Part shown: positions 17,408 through 27,675 of the stretch, in pieces
Position numbering within the stretch: the stretch's first letter is position 1
Layout of the letters: each line of letters begins with the position of its first letter
The notes under the pieces: model-generated
The model's database searches: none
Seen by the model: the letters and a program-made list of their open reading frames with translations, nothing else
What the model was told of the DNA's origin: nothing
Origin: Novosphingobium lindaniclasticum LE124
GTDB lineage: Bacteria; Pseudomonadota; Alphaproteobacteria; Sphingomonadales; Sphingomonadaceae
Length of the DNA stretch: 64,000 nt
Assembly: GCF_000445125.1 (NCBI RefSeq)
Contig: NZ_ATHL01000001.1
Span: 1-64,000, forward strand
Direction: 5' to 3'
Translations under genes and position numbers: made by a program

Positions 17408-19837
17408 ATGGCGAGCGAACCCGTTTCCAGCAGCGTCGCGGAAACCCCCTCGGAAATGGACAAGCACATCGTCCGCGTGCTGCGACAGCGTGTCGGCAAG
17501 GACGAGCGCGCGGCCAAGCAGCACGACTGGTATACGGCGTCGATCCTGGCACTGCGCGACGAAGTGATCGAAAAGTGGATCGATTCCACGCGCCGGACGT
17601 ACGATTCTCGTGGCAAGCGGGTCTACTACCTTTCCATGGAGTTCCTGATCGGCCGCCTGCTGCGCGATGCTCTTTCGAACATGGGCATGACGCGCGAGTT
17701 CGAGGCGGCCCTGAAGGCGCACGGGCTGGATCTTGCCGCGCTGGAGGAGCTTGAGCCGGATGCGGCGCTGGGCAACGGCGGACTCGGGCGCCTGGCCGCC
17801 TGCTTCATGGAAAGTCTGGCGACGCTCGACATCCCGGCCTACGGCTACGGCATCCGCTACGTAAACGGCATGTTCCGCCAGCGCATCGACGACGGCTGGC
17901 AGGTAGAACTGCCGGAAACCTGGCTGGCCCACGGCAATCCCTGGGAATTCGAGCGGCTGGAAAGCACCTATCGCATCGGCTTCGGCGGCGAAGTCGTGGC
18001 GGAAGGAGACGGCGTCTTCTGGCACCCGGCCGAGCAGGTCGAGGCGACCGCGATCGACACGCCGGTGGTCGGCTGGCGCGGCAAGCGGGTCAATACGCTG
18101 CGCCTGTGGACGGCCAGTCCGCTCGATCCGATCAAGCTGGACGCTTTCAATGCGGGGGACCACTTCGGCGCCCTGGCCGAGCAGGTGCGGGCAGACAGCC
18201 TGGTGCGTGTGCTCTATCCGGCGGATTCCAGTCCGGCGGGCCAGGAATTGCGGCTTCGGCAGGAATACTTCTTCACGGCAGCCTCGATCCAGGACATCGT
18301 GCGCCGCCACGTGCAGTACCTGGGAGACATCCGCACGCTTCCCGATCAGGCAGCCATCCAGCTCAACGACACGCACCCGTCCGTGGCCGTAGCCGAATTG
18401 ATGCGCCTGCTGGTCGACGAAAACGGCCTGGAATTCAACGAGGCCTGGGACATCTGCCGGCGCACGGTGTCCTACACCAATCACACGCTCCTGCCCGAGG
18501 CTCTCGAATCCTGGCCGCTGCCGCTTTTCGAGCGTCTGCTGCCGCGCCACATGCAGATCATCTACGCGATCAACAGCCGTGTCCTGCGGGAAGCGCGAAA
18601 GGCGGGGTGCAGCGACGCCGAGATCGCGGCGATCTCGCTGATCGACGAGAACGGCGAGCGCAGGGTGCGCATGGCGAACCTTGCCTTCGTCGGCGCGCAC
18701 TCCGTCAACGGCGTGGCCGCGCTCCATACCGAGTTGATGAAGAAGACGGTCTTCGCCGACCTCCACAAGCTCTACCCGGATCGGATCAACAACAAGACCA
18801 ACGGAGTCACGCCCCGTCGCTGGCTCCAACAGTGCAATCCGGGCCTGACGCAAGTCATCCGCGACGCCATCGGCGACGCTTTCCTCGACGATGCGGAGAA
18901 GCTGGCCGACCTCAACGCCCATGCCGCAGACAGGCAGTTCGGAGAGCGCGTCTGGGCGGTGAAGCGGGCCAACAAGGTGGCGCTGTCGGACTACATCAAG
19001 AAGACCATGGGCCTGCGCCTCGATCCCGACGCCCTGTTCGACGTGCAGATCAAGCGCATCCACGAATACAAGCGCCAGCTCCTCAACCTGATCGAGACGG
19101 TGGCGCTCTACGACCAGATCCGCAGCCACCCCGAACGCGACTGGGTGCCGCGCGTCAAGATCTTCGCCGGCAAGGCGGCCCCCAGCTATCACAATGCCAA
19201 GCTGGTCATCAAACTGGCCAACGACATCGCCCGGCGCGTCAATGCCGATCCCTCGGTAGGCGGGCTGCTCAAGGTCGTCTTCATACCCAACTACAACGTC
19301 AGCCTGGGCGAGCGGATATTCCCGGCGGCGGATCTCTCGGAGCAGATCTCCACGGCGGGCATGGAAGCGTCCGGCACCGGCAACATGAAGTTCGCGCTCA
19401 ACGGCGCCCTCACCGTCGGCACGCTCGACGGAGCCAATGTGGAGATCAAGGATCATGTCGGTGACGACAATATCGTGATCTTCGGCCTCACCGCCGACGA
19501 AGTGGCGGCAAAAAGAGCCGGCGGTTATAATCCACGTGAAGTTATCGAAGGCTCGCGGGAATTGAGCCAGGCCCTCACGGCGATTGCCTCGGGCGTGTTC
19601 TCACCCGACGAGCCCGACCGCTACAAGGACCTGATCGGCGGTATTTACGACCATGACTGGTTCATGTGCGCCGCCGATTTCGACAGCTACGTGGCCGCCC
19701 AGCGCTCGATCGACGCGCGCTGGGAAGACGTTGCGGGCTGGCGGGCGGCAACTATCAGGAACATCGCGAATGTCGGTTGGTTCTCCTCGGATCGGACGAT
19801 CTCCGAGTATGCCAAAGACATCTGGAAAGTCCTGTGA
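17408..19837 (+). CDS. glgP: glycogen phosphorylase
   Basis: An 809-residue GT35 phosphorylase that releases glucose-1-phosphate from glycogen or maltodextrin. The PLP lysine is Lys661 in EASGTGNMKFALNG. Other family marks are GNGGLGRLAACF, QLNDTHPS, NKTNGVTPRRW and VQIKRIHEYKRQ. It is the first gene of a tight glgP-B-C-A-X operon, and its TGA overlaps the GTG of glgB. The ATG at 17408 is preceded by CAGGAG at seven bases; an upstream in-frame extension to 17339 would include the direct repeats and is unlikely. Confidence 0.95.
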   Translation: MASEPVSSSVAETPSEMDKHIVRVLRQRVGKDERAAKQHDWYTASILALRDEVIEKWIDSTRRTYDSRGKRVYYLSMEFLIGRLLRDALSNMGMTREFEAALKAHGLDLAALEELEPDAALGNGGLGRLAACFMESLATLDIPAYGYGIRYVNGMFRQRIDDGWQVELPETWLAHGNPWEFERLESTYRIGFGGEVVAEGDGVFWHPAEQVEATAIDTPVVGWRGKRVNTLRLWTASPLDPIKLDAFNAGDHFGALAEQVRADSLVRVLYPADSSPAGQELRLRQEYFFTAASIQDIVRRHVQYLGDIRTLPDQAAIQLNDTHPSVAVAELMRLLVDENGLEFNEAWDICRRTVSYTNHTLLPEALESWPLPLFERLLPRHMQIIYAINSRVLREARKAGCSDAEIAAISLIDENGERRVRMANLAFVGAHSVNGVAALHTELMKKTVFADLHKLYPDRINNKTNGVTPRRWLQQCNPGLTQVIRDAIGDAFLDDAEKLADLNAHAADRQFGERVWAVKRANKVALSDYIKKTMGLRLDPDALFDVQIKRIHEYKRQLLNLIETVALYDQIRSHPERDWVPRVKIFAGKAAPSYHNAKLVIKLANDIARRVNADPSVGGLLKVVFIPNYNVSLGERIFPAADLSEQISTAGMEASGTGNMKFALNGALTVGTLDGANVEIKDHVGDDNIVIFGLTADEVAAKRAGGYNPREVIEGSRELSQALTAIASGVFSPDEPDRYKDLIGGIYDHDWFMCAADFDSYVAAQRSIDARWEDVAGWRAATIRNIANVGWFSSDRTISEYAKDIWKVL

Positions 19838-22008
19838 AGCCACCCGAAAGCGCTATTGAATCTCTCCTGCAAGGCCGCAACGCCGATCCCTTTTCGCTTC
19901 TGGGTGTTCATTCCGGCCCTGACGGGAGTTATGCCCGCGCGATCCTGCCCGGCGCGAAGACCGTGGAGGCGTTCAGCCTCGACGGTCGCCGGCTGGGGAT
20001 GCTGGGCCAGGTCGACGATCGCTTTCTTTTCGAGGGGCAGCTTGTCGGCGAGCCGCAGCCGATCCGCTATCGCTGCACTTCGGGCGGGAGCGACTGGCTG
20101 GTTACCGACCCTTATACGTTCGGCCCCGTGCTGGGCCCGGTGGACGACCTGCTGATCGCGCAGGGCACGCATTTCCGCCTGTTCGACAAGCTAGGCGCAC
20201 ATATCATGCGCCATGAAGGCGCCAATGGCGTCCACTTCGCCGTATGGGCGCCGAACGCCCTGCTGGTCAGCGTCGTCGGCGATTTCAACGACTGGGATCC
20301 GGGCCGCCATGTCATGCGCAATCGCAGGGACATCGGGGTGTGGGAGATCTTCATTCCGGACATCGCCGACTACCGCGCCTACAAGTATCATGTCGTCGGC
20401 GCAGACGGCATGGTCCAGCCGCTCAAGGCGGATCCTTTCGCCTTCATGTCGGAAATCCGGCCCGCCACCGCCTCGATGACGGCGCACCCCGCCAAGCTGG
20501 ACTGGGGCGACGAGGCGCACCGGGCACACTGGGCCAAGGTCGATCCGCGCAAGGTGCCGGTCTCGATCTACGAAGTCCACGCCGGATCCTGGCAGCGCGA
20601 CCGCTTCGGCTGGTTCCTGAACTGGGACGATCTGGCCGACCGGCTGATCCCCTACGTCGTCGAGATGGGGTTCACCCATATCGAATTCCTCCCGATCAGC
20701 GAGCATCCCTATGATCCGTCTTGGGGCTACCAGACCACGGGGCTCTATGCGCCCAGCGCCCGCTTCGGGGAGCCTGCCGGTTTCGCGCGCTTCGTGGACG
20801 GCGCGCACCGCGCGGGCATCGGGGTGATTCTTGACTGGGTTCCGGCTCATTTCCCGACCGACGATCACGGCCTCGTCCGGTTCGACGGCACTGCGCTCTA
20901 CGAACATGAGGATCCGCGGCTGGGCTTCCAGCCCGACTGGAACACGCTGATCTACAACTTCGGCAGGCGCGAGGTGCAGAGCTTCCTCGTCAACAATGCG
21001 CTGTTCTGGGCGGAGCGCTACCACGTCGACGCCTTGCGCGTGGATGCGGTCGCCTCGATGCTGTACCGCGACTATTCGCGAAAGGACGGGGAGTGGATCC
21101 CCAACGCGCAAGGGGGCCGCGAGAATTGGGAAGCGGTGGATTTCCTGCGCGCCACCAACCGCGCGCTCTATGGCCAGCACCCGGGCGTCTTCACCATCGC
21201 CGAGGAATCGACGGCCTGGCCCGGCGTCACCCAGCCCGCCTACGAGGTGGAGCAGGGCGGGCAGCCCACGTCGCTTGGCTTCGGCTTCAAGTGGAACATG
21301 GGCTTCATGCACGACACGCTGCGCTACATGGCGCGCGATCCGGTGCACCGGCGCTACCACCACAACGACATTACCTTTGGCTTGGTCTACGCTTTTTCCG
21401 AAAACTACGTTCTGCCGCTCAGCCATGACGAGGTGGTCCACGGCAAGGGCTCGCTGCTGAACAAGATGAGCGGCGACGACTGGCAGAAATTCGCCAATCT
21501 TCGTGCCTACTACGGCATGATGTGGGGCTATCCCGGCAAGAAGCTGCTGTTCATGGGCCAGGAGTTCGCCCAGCGCCGAGAATGGAGCGAGGAGCGCGCA
21601 CTCGATTGGGACTTGCGCGATGCGCCGGCGCACGAGGGTATCCGCAACCTCGTGAAGGACCTCAACCGCGTCTACCGCGAGAAGCCGGCGCTCCATGGCG
21701 GCGATTGCGACGGCGATGGCTTCGAATGGCTGGTCGTGGACGACAGCGCCAATTGCGTCTTCGCCTGGCTCCGCAAGGCTCCGGGCGCCAAACCTGTCGC
21801 GGTCGTCTCGAACATGACCCCCGCCATGCACACGGATTATAGACTGCCCCTGCCGCTGCCGGGCAAATGGAACGAAATTCTGAACAGCGATTCTCCTCAC
21901 TACGGGGGAACGGGCAAGGGCAACCTCGGACACGTGGAGGCGGTAGGCGGCAGCGCCGTCGTGACTTTGCCGCCCTTGGCGACGCTGATGTTCGAGTACG
22001 AAGGCTGA
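19834..22008 (+). CDS. glgB: 1,4-alpha-glucan branching enzyme
   Basis: A 724-residue GH13 branching enzyme that makes alpha-1,6 branch points in glycogen. An N-terminal CBM48 region ([23 protein letters not shown]) precedes the barrel. Catalytic residues fall almost where they do in E. coli GlgB: Asp404 in [15 protein letters not shown], Glu457 in IAEEST and Asp532 in [10 protein letters not shown]. It starts on the GTG that overlaps the glgP stop (GTGA), so the pair is translationally coupled. Full length, no defects. Confidence 0.95.
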   Translation: MKPPESAIESLLQGRNADPFSLLGVHSGPDGSYARAILPGAKTVEAFSLDGRRLGMLGQVDDRFLFEGQLVGEPQPIRYRCTSGGSDWLVTDPYTFGPVLGPVDDLLIAQGTHFRLFDKLGAHIMRHEGANGVHFAVWAPNALLVSVVGDFNDWDPGRHVMRNRRDIGVWEIFIPDIADYRAYKYHVVGADGMVQPLKADPFAFMSEIRPATASMTAHPAKLDWGDEAHRAHWAKVDPRKVPVSIYEVHAGSWQRDRFGWFLNWDDLADRLIPYVVEMGFTHIEFLPISEHPYDPSWGYQTTGLYAPSARFGEPAGFARFVDGAHRAGIGVILDWVPAHFPTDDHGLVRFDGTALYEHEDPRLGFQPDWNTLIYNFGRREVQSFLVNNALFWAERYHVDALRVDAVASMLYRDYSRKDGEWIPNAQGGRENWEAVDFLRATNRALYGQHPGVFTIAEESTAWPGVTQPAYEVEQGGQPTSLGFGFKWNMGFMHDTLRYMARDPVHRRYHHNDITFGLVYAFSENYVLPLSHDEVVHGKGSLLNKMSGDDWQKFANLRAYYGMMWGYPGKKLLFMGQEFAQRREWSEERALDWDLRDAPAHEGIRNLVKDLNRVYREKPALHGGDCDGDGFEWLVVDDSANCVFAWLRKAPGAKPVAVVSNMTPAMHTDYRLPLPLPGKWNEILNSDSPHYGGTGKGNLGHVEAVGGSAVVTLPPLATLMFEYEG

Positions 22009-22036
22009 TGACGGGATACGAAGGAGAGTGGGTGCA

Positions 22037-23299
22037 ATGAGGACGCCGACCGGATCGCCACTCGCGCGCGATGCCATGGCCTATGTTCTGGCCGGCGGCC
22101 GCGGCAGCCGCCTGGCCGAACTGACCGACAACCGCGCCAAGCCGGCCGTCTATTTCGGCGGCATGAGCCGGATCATCGACTTCGCACTGTCCAATGCGAT
22201 CAACTCGGGCATCCGCCGCATCGGCGTCGCCACCCAGTACAAGGCGCATAGCCTGATCCGGCACATGAACCGTGCCTGGAACTTCATGCGGCCCGAACGC
22301 AACGAGAGCTTCGATATTCTGCCCGCCAGCCAGCGCATCTCCGAACTGCTCTGGTACGAAGGCACGGCCGATGCGGTGTTCCAGAACATCGACATCATCG
22401 AAGCATACAGTCCCAGGTACATGGTCATCCTAGCGGGCGACCATATCTACAAGATGGACTACGAATTGATGCTGCAGCAGCACGTCAATTCCGGTGCGGA
22501 CGTGACGGTGGGCTGCCTGGTCGTTCCGCGCAAGGAAGCGACGGCGTTCGGCGTGATGCACGTCGACGAGAACGACGTGATCACCTCGTTCCTGGAGAAG
22601 CCCAAGGATCCGCCCTCGATCCCAGGCGATCCTGACCATGCGCTGGCTTCGATGGGGATCTACGTCTTCGATACGAAGTTCCTGTTCGAGCAGCTTCGCC
22701 GCGACGCCGCCGACCCGGATTCGAAGCGGGACTTCGGCGGAGACATCATCCCCTACATCGTCAAGCACGGAAAGGCACAGGCGCACCGCTTCACCAACTC
22801 GTGCATCCGCGCGGCGGAGGAAATCGAGGAATACTGGCGCGACGTGGGCACCGTGGATGCCTATTTCGAAGCCAATCTCGATCTTACCGACACCGTCCCC
22901 AAGCTGGACATGTACGATCGCGACTGGCCGATCTGGACCGACACCGTGGTGGCCGCTCCGGCCAAGTTCGTCCATGACGAGGAAGGGCGGCGCGGTCAGG
23001 CGATCTCCTCCCTCATCAGCCAGGACTGCATCGTCTCCGGCGCCTTGGCGCGGCGATCGCTGCTGTTCACCGGCGTGAAGATGGGCAGCTTCTCCTCGGC
23101 CAACGAAGCGGTGATCTTGCCCTACTGCAACATCGGCCGCCATGCCCGGCTGTCCCGGGTCGTCATCGATTCCGGCGTGCGCATCCCCGAAGGGCTGGTA
23201 GTGGGAGAGGATCCCGAACTCGACGGCCGCCGCTTCCGGCGCACCGACAACGGGGTATGCCTGATCACCAAGCCGATGATCGACCGGCTGAACTTGTGA
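22037..23299 (+). CDS. glgC: glucose-1-phosphate adenylyltransferase
   Basis: A 420-residue ADP-glucose pyrophosphorylase, the committed step of glycogen synthesis. The nucleotidyltransferase motif is [22 protein letters not shown], followed by the [11 protein letters not shown] active-site segment, FLEKPKDPP for glucose-1-phosphate and the C-terminal left-handed beta-helix. AAGGAGAG lies eight bases upstream of the ATG at 22037; a GTG at 22028 overlaps that site and is unlikely. It is 28 bases from glgB, in the same operon. Confidence 0.95.
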   Translation: MRTPTGSPLARDAMAYVLAGGRGSRLAELTDNRAKPAVYFGGMSRIIDFALSNAINSGIRRIGVATQYKAHSLIRHMNRAWNFMRPERNESFDILPASQRISELLWYEGTADAVFQNIDIIEAYSPRYMVILAGDHIYKMDYELMLQQHVNSGADVTVGCLVVPRKEATAFGVMHVDENDVITSFLEKPKDPPSIPGDPDHALASMGIYVFDTKFLFEQLRRDAADPDSKRDFGGDIIPYIVKHGKAQAHRFTNSCIRAAEEIEEYWRDVGTVDAYFEANLDLTDTVPKLDMYDRDWPIWTDTVVAAPAKFVHDEEGRRGQAISSLISQDCIVSGALARRSLLFTGVKMGSFSSANEAVILPYCNIGRHARLSRVVIDSGVRIPEGLVVGEDPELDGRRFRRTDNGVCLITKPMIDRLNL

Positions 23300-23321
23300 T
23301 CCGGTCGAAGAGGGGTTCCCG

Positions 23322-24779
23322 TTGAAAGTTCTTTCCGTAGCTTCCGAGGCCGTGCCGCTGATCAAGACGGGCGGACTGGCCGATGTGGTCGGCGCGCTGC
23401 CCGCCGCGCTTGCCGGGCATGGCGCCGACATGACAACCCTGCTGCCCGGCTACCCTTCCGTGCTGAAGGCGCTGGGGCGGGTGCGGGCGGTCCATTCGTG
23501 GACATCTCTGCTCGGCGTGCCCGCGCGCCTGCTGTCGGGCAAGCTGGACGGCTACCCGCTGCTGGTGCTCGATGCCCCGGCTCTTTACGCGCGTGACGGT
23601 GCGCCCTACGCCGACGCCGCCGGGCAGGACTGGGGCGACAATTGGCAGCGCTTCTCCGCCCTCGGCCGTGCGGCTGCGGACATAGCAGGCGGCGCGATGA
23701 CGGTCCGGGGCAAGCCGGTCCGCTTCGACATCGTCCATGCCCACGACTGGCAGGCGGCCATGGCTCCGGCCTATCTGCGTTTCGCACCGTTCGGCGGCGA
23801 TGCCGGCCGAGTGCCGTCCATCGTCACCATCCACAACATGGCTTTTCAGGGCTGGTTCGGCCCCGAAGTCTTTCCGCGCCTCGGTCTTCCCGGTGAAGCC
23901 TGGTCGATCGACGGTGTGGAGTATCACGGCGGCCTCGGCATGCTGAAGGCGGGCTTGGCCTGCGCCGATGCCGTCACGACGGTGAGCCCTACTTACGCGC
24001 GGGAAATCCGGTCGGCGGCCTTCGGCATGGGGCTGGAGGGCTTGATCGTCGCACGGGGACGCGCCGTCTCCGGCATACTCAACGGCATCGATGCGGCGAC
24101 ATGGAACCCGGCCAAGGACGGCGCCCTGGCGGCGCGCTACGATGCGCGGAAGCTGGACCGTCGAACTGCCAACAAGCGGGCTCTCGAAGCCGAGTTCGGC
24201 CTGGATGCCGATGACGGCCCCTTGTTCATCGTCGTCACCCGTCTGACTTGGCAGAAGGGCATGGACGTGCTGCTGGAAGCGCTCGACCATCTCGTCGGCC
24301 TGGGCGGAAGATTGGCGTTGCTCGGCTCCGGCGACAGCGCCATCGAGCGCGCCTTGCACGAAGCGGCATCGCGCCATCCGGGACGGATCGGCGTTCGGAT
24401 CGGGTACGACGAGGCCCTGTCGCACCGCATGCAGGGCGGCGGCGACGCCATTCTCGTGCCTTCCCGTTTCGAGCCCTGCGGGCTGACGCAGCTCTATGGC
24501 CTCGCTTATGGCTGTGTGCCCGTCGTGGCGCGCACCGGGGGGCTGGCCGACACCGTAATCGACGCCAATCCCGCCGCTCTGGCGGCGGGTGTGGCGACCG
24601 GCGTCCAGTTCGACGGGGTGCACTACGATGCTTTTTCGGCGGCACTGACCCGAACGGTCGATCTCTATGGCCGCGCGGACCAATGGCGCGCAGTCCAGAA
24701 GAACGCGATGAAGTGCGATTTCTCCTGGAAGGCCAGCGGGCAGGCTTATGCGGATCTCTATCGAGCCCTGACGGCATGA
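23322..24779 (+). CDS. glgA: glycogen synthase (ADP-glucose)
   Basis: A 485-residue GT5 glycogen synthase that adds glucose from ADP-glucose to the growing chain. The N-terminal substrate motif KTGGLADV (Lys15) and the C-terminal SRFEPCGLTQLYGL with the catalytic Glu are both intact. HAHDWQAAM and TVSPTYAREI are also typical. The gene starts on TTG at 23322, with MKVLSVASEA aligned to the family N-terminus. Its stop overlaps the start of glgX (ATGA). Confidence 0.94.
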   Translation: MKVLSVASEAVPLIKTGGLADVVGALPAALAGHGADMTTLLPGYPSVLKALGRVRAVHSWTSLLGVPARLLSGKLDGYPLLVLDAPALYARDGAPYADAAGQDWGDNWQRFSALGRAAADIAGGAMTVRGKPVRFDIVHAHDWQAAMAPAYLRFAPFGGDAGRVPSIVTIHNMAFQGWFGPEVFPRLGLPGEAWSIDGVEYHGGLGMLKAGLACADAVTTVSPTYAREIRSAAFGMGLEGLIVARGRAVSGILNGIDAATWNPAKDGALAARYDARKLDRRTANKRALEAEFGLDADDGPLFIVVTRLTWQKGMDVLLEALDHLVGLGGRLALLGSGDSAIERALHEAASRHPGRIGVRIGYDEALSHRMQGGGDAILVPSRFEPCGLTQLYGLAYGCVPVVARTGGLADTVIDANPAALAAGVATGVQFDGVHYDAFSAALTRTVDLYGRADQWRAVQKNAMKCDFSWKASGQAYADLYRALTA

Positions 24780-26587
24780 TCCCGCTCGGCGCGTCGGTCG
24801 CCAAGGGCCGCACGCGCTTCGCCGTTCGCAGTCCGTTGGCAAGCGCCGTATGGCTCTGCCTGTTCGAGGGCGCTACAGAGCGGCGCCATCTTATGGAGCG
24901 GCGCGGCGCCGATTGGGTTCTGGACCTGCCTGCAGACCTGAGCGGCGCGCGATACGGCTACCGGGCATCCGGGGAATGGGCACCCGATCGCGGACTGTGG
25001 TTCGACCCGGCGAAGCTGCTGGTAGACCCTTACGCTGTCGAACTGGATCGCCGCTTCCAGCAGGATCCTCGCCTTGCGGAGTTCGGCGCCGACACGGCAG
25101 ATCTTGTGCCTTGCGCACGCGTACCGGGATGCGCCGATCCTGCCGCGACGAAGCCGCCGCTGTTCGAGGTCGGCGGGCTGATCTACGAGATCAACGTCCG
25201 GGCCTTCACGCGCCTCCACCCCGAAGTGCCGGAGAGACTGCGCGGGACAGTTGCGGCTCTGGCCCATCCCGCGGTTGTGGCCCATCTCAGGAAGCTGCAT
25301 GTCACTGCCGTCGAACTGATGCCCGTCGTTGCCTGGATCGACGAGCGGCATCTGCCGCCGCTCGGCCTCGTCAATGCCTGGGGCTACAATCCCGTGGCCA
25401 TGATGGCGCTAGATCCCGGCGTGTGCCCAGGCGGCATTGCCGAACTGCGCGGCGCGGTCGCGGCACTCCACGAGGCCGGGATCGGCGTGATCCTCGACCT
25501 CGTCTTCAACCATAGCGGCGAAAGCGACATCGCAGGCGGGGTGATCTCGCTGCGCGGGTTGGACAATGCCGCCTATGCGCACGCACCGGGCGGGGCGCTC
25601 ATCAACGACACCGGCTGCGGCAACACGCTGGATTTCGCCAATCCAGCGGTGCGATGCCTGACGCTCGATACGATGCGTCATTTTGCCGCGAACTGCGGAG
25701 TCGATGGTTTCCGCTTCGATCTGGCGCCGGTTCTGGCAAGGGGGCCGGGCTTCGACCCGGCCGCCCCGATCTTCGCGGAGATCGCCGCCGATCCGCTGCT
25801 TTCGACGCGGGTGATGATCGCGGAGCCGTGGGACGTTGGACCCGGCGGCTACCAACTCGGCAACTTCCCCGCGAACTGGCTCGAATGGAACGATCACTTC
25901 CGTGATGACATCCGCCGCTTCTGGAAAGGAGAGGAAGGCATCGGCAAGCTGGCGACGCGGCTCGCCGGATCGAGCGACCTTTTCGGGCCTGCAGATCGCG
26001 AGTGCCTATGCCGATCAATCAACTTCCTGGCCGCGCATGACGGATTCACGCTGGCCGATACGGTCGCCTACCAGCACCGTCACAATTGGCCGAACGGCGA
26101 GCAGAACCGCGACGGCCATGGCGAGAACTTCAGCTGGAACAACGGCACCGAAGGCGAAACCTCCGACGAGGCCATACTCGCCGCGCGCCGCGCCGACATC
26201 AAGGCGATGCTGGGAACGCTTTTCGCTTCGACCGGTACTATCATGCTGACGGCCGGCGACGAGTTCGGCCGCAGCCAGCAGGGTAATAACAACGCCTACT
26301 GTCAGGACAATGCCATAGGCTGGGTTGATTGGATCAACCGCGATCAGGATCTGGAGGACTATGTTGCCGCGCTTTCCAGACAGCGCAGCAGCGACCTTCA
26401 GCGATTTGCCAGCCTTGCCGAAGACGTGCGCTGGTTGAACGTGAAAGGCGCCGAGATGACCGTGGAAGATTGGGAAGCTCCCGGCGCCGATCGACTTTGC
26501 TGGCAGGCAGACGGCTGGCGCATCACGGTGACGCGCGCCGATCGCAGGGTGGATTTCGCGCGTCTTCCTCAAGAAGGCTCGAGATAA
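24776..26587 (+). CDS. glgX: glycogen debranching enzyme (isoamylase type)
   Basis: A 603-residue GH13_11 debranching enzyme that hydrolyses alpha-1,6 links in phosphorylase-limit glycogen. An N-terminal CBM48-like part (GYRASGEWAPDRG) precedes the barrel. Catalytic residues are Asp315 (DGFRFDLAP), Glu350 (IAEPWDVG) and Asp422 (AAHDGFTLAD); GNNNAYCQDN follows as in isoamylases. It is somewhat shorter than E. coli GlgX (657). It is last in the operon and coupled to glgA. Its last 65 bases overlap the 3' end of a glycosyltransferase gene on the other strand. Confidence 0.93.
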   Translation: MIPLGASVAKGRTRFAVRSPLASAVWLCLFEGATERRHLMERRGADWVLDLPADLSGARYGYRASGEWAPDRGLWFDPAKLLVDPYAVELDRRFQQDPRLAEFGADTADLVPCARVPGCADPAATKPPLFEVGGLIYEINVRAFTRLHPEVPERLRGTVAALAHPAVVAHLRKLHVTAVELMPVVAWIDERHLPPLGLVNAWGYNPVAMMALDPGVCPGGIAELRGAVAALHEAGIGVILDLVFNHSGESDIAGGVISLRGLDNAAYAHAPGGALINDTGCGNTLDFANPAVRCLTLDTMRHFAANCGVDGFRFDLAPVLARGPGFDPAAPIFAEIAADPLLSTRVMIAEPWDVGPGGYQLGNFPANWLEWNDHFRDDIRRFWKGEEGIGKLATRLAGSSDLFGPADRECLCRSINFLAAHDGFTLADTVAYQHRHNWPNGEQNRDGHGENFSWNNGTEGETSDEAILAARRADIKAMLGTLFASTGTIMLTAGDEFGRSQQGNNNAYCQDNAIGWVDWINRDQDLEDYVAALSRQRSSDLQRFASLAEDVRWLNVKGAEMTVEDWEAPGADRLCWQADGWRITVTRADRRVDFARLPQEGSR

Positions 26588-27641
26588 TCGCGTAAAGGCG
26601 CTCGCCGGCATGCTCCCATGTCAGTTGCTGCGCCCGGGCGCGACCTTTACCCGCCAAGTCTTCGCTTACGAGATCGTTTTCCAGAATTGACAGCACTGCG
26701 CTGCGAAACGCGCGAGGATCGTCTGGGTCGACCAGCAGCACGGCATCGCCGCAGACCTCCGGCATCGCCCCCGCCCGCGCTGAAACGACGGGCGTGCCGA
26801 AGTGCATCGCCTCGACGGGCGGCAGTCCGAAACCCTCCGTCAGCGATGGAAACACGAAAACGGCTGCGCTTTCGTAAAGCGCCCGCAATTCGCCGTCGGT
26901 AACGAAGCCGGTGAAGACGGTGTTTTCAGGTGGTTGCCAGCCCTTGGCGCTATAGGTGCTTGCTGCAGGTCCCCCTGCCACGACAAGCTTGCGACCGCCG
27001 GGCAAAGCCTCTCGCAAGGCATCGAACACTCTGCTGAGGTTCTTGTAGTGCTTCGCCGTACCGATCGCGAGAACGTACTCGCCCCGCCCAAGACCGTGAC
27101 GCTCCAATATGCGGCGATCCGGCTCCACGGTCAGCAGGTGATCTGTCCCGTTATGAACGACGTCGATCTTGTCAAAAGGCGCGATACGATACCTTGCCAG
27201 CGTCTGGCGAGCGTATTCCGACACCGTGATAATCCGCCGGGCTCGCCGGCCGATCCAAGGCAGAAGGCGCTTATAAGCCATGACCTGGCGCGGCGAATAG
27301 TCCTTGGGATGCAGGAAGATCTGCGCATCGTGAATCATCGCGACACTGTTCGCATGAAGAAGCGGGGCCAGATTGCACAAGTTCACCAGCAGGCGTCCCT
27401 TGGCTTGACGCGGCAGCGTAATCATCTCCCATCCCTGTCCACGGCCCCATCGACCCGCAACCGAAGTGATGTTCAGGTGCGCCATTTCCGGCGTAAGGAC
27501 GGCGCCCGGCGGCGCCAGAAGGCGGACTTCGTGCTCTACTGCCATGCGCTTGATCAGCTGCTCGGAATAATGGGCGGCCGTGCGATGGACACCGTTGAGC
27601 CCGCCGGTCAGAAATTTACCGTTGATGTCGATGGCTGGCAT
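26523..27641 (-). CDS. GT4 glycosyltransferase
   Basis: A 372-residue GT-B retaining glycosyltransferase (Pfam Glycos_transf_1). The acceptor half has NGVHRTAAHYSEQL and MIHDAQIFLHP. The donor half has IGTAKHYKNLSRVFDA and the E-x7-E motif in FPSLTEGFGLPPVEAMHFGTPVV. The family uses nucleotide sugars such as GDP-mannose. Its neighbours, a flippase upstream on the same strand and a sugar transferase, make surface polysaccharide assembly the likely role. The ATG at 27641 matches the family start; its ribosome binding site is weak. The 3' end runs 65 bases into glgX. Confidence 0.85.
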   Translation of the reverse strand: MPAIDINGKFLTGGLNGVHRTAAHYSEQLIKRMAVEHEVRLLAPPGAVLTPEMAHLNITSVAGRWGRGQGWEMITLPRQAKGRLLVNLCNLAPLLHANSVAMIHDAQIFLHPKDYSPRQVMAYKRLLPWIGRRARRIITVSEYARQTLARYRIAPFDKIDVVHNGTDHLLTVEPDRRILERHGLGRGEYVLAIGTAKHYKNLSRVFDALREALPGGRKLVVAGGPAASTYSAKGWQPPENTVFTGFVTDGELRALYESAAVFVFPSLTEGFGLPPVEAMHFGTPVVSARAGAMPEVCGDAVLLVDPDDPRAFRSAVLSILENDLVSEDLAGKGRARAQQLTWEHAGERLYAIISSLLEEDARNPPCDRRASP

Positions 27642-27675
27642 GATCGTGGAGGAACCTTTGATTTCGAAAAAGAGG

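Noticed and set aside
17336-19456. 706-codon minus frame opposite glgP
   Set aside because: Antisense shadow with His/Arg/Asp-rich composition; glgP has complete family motifs.
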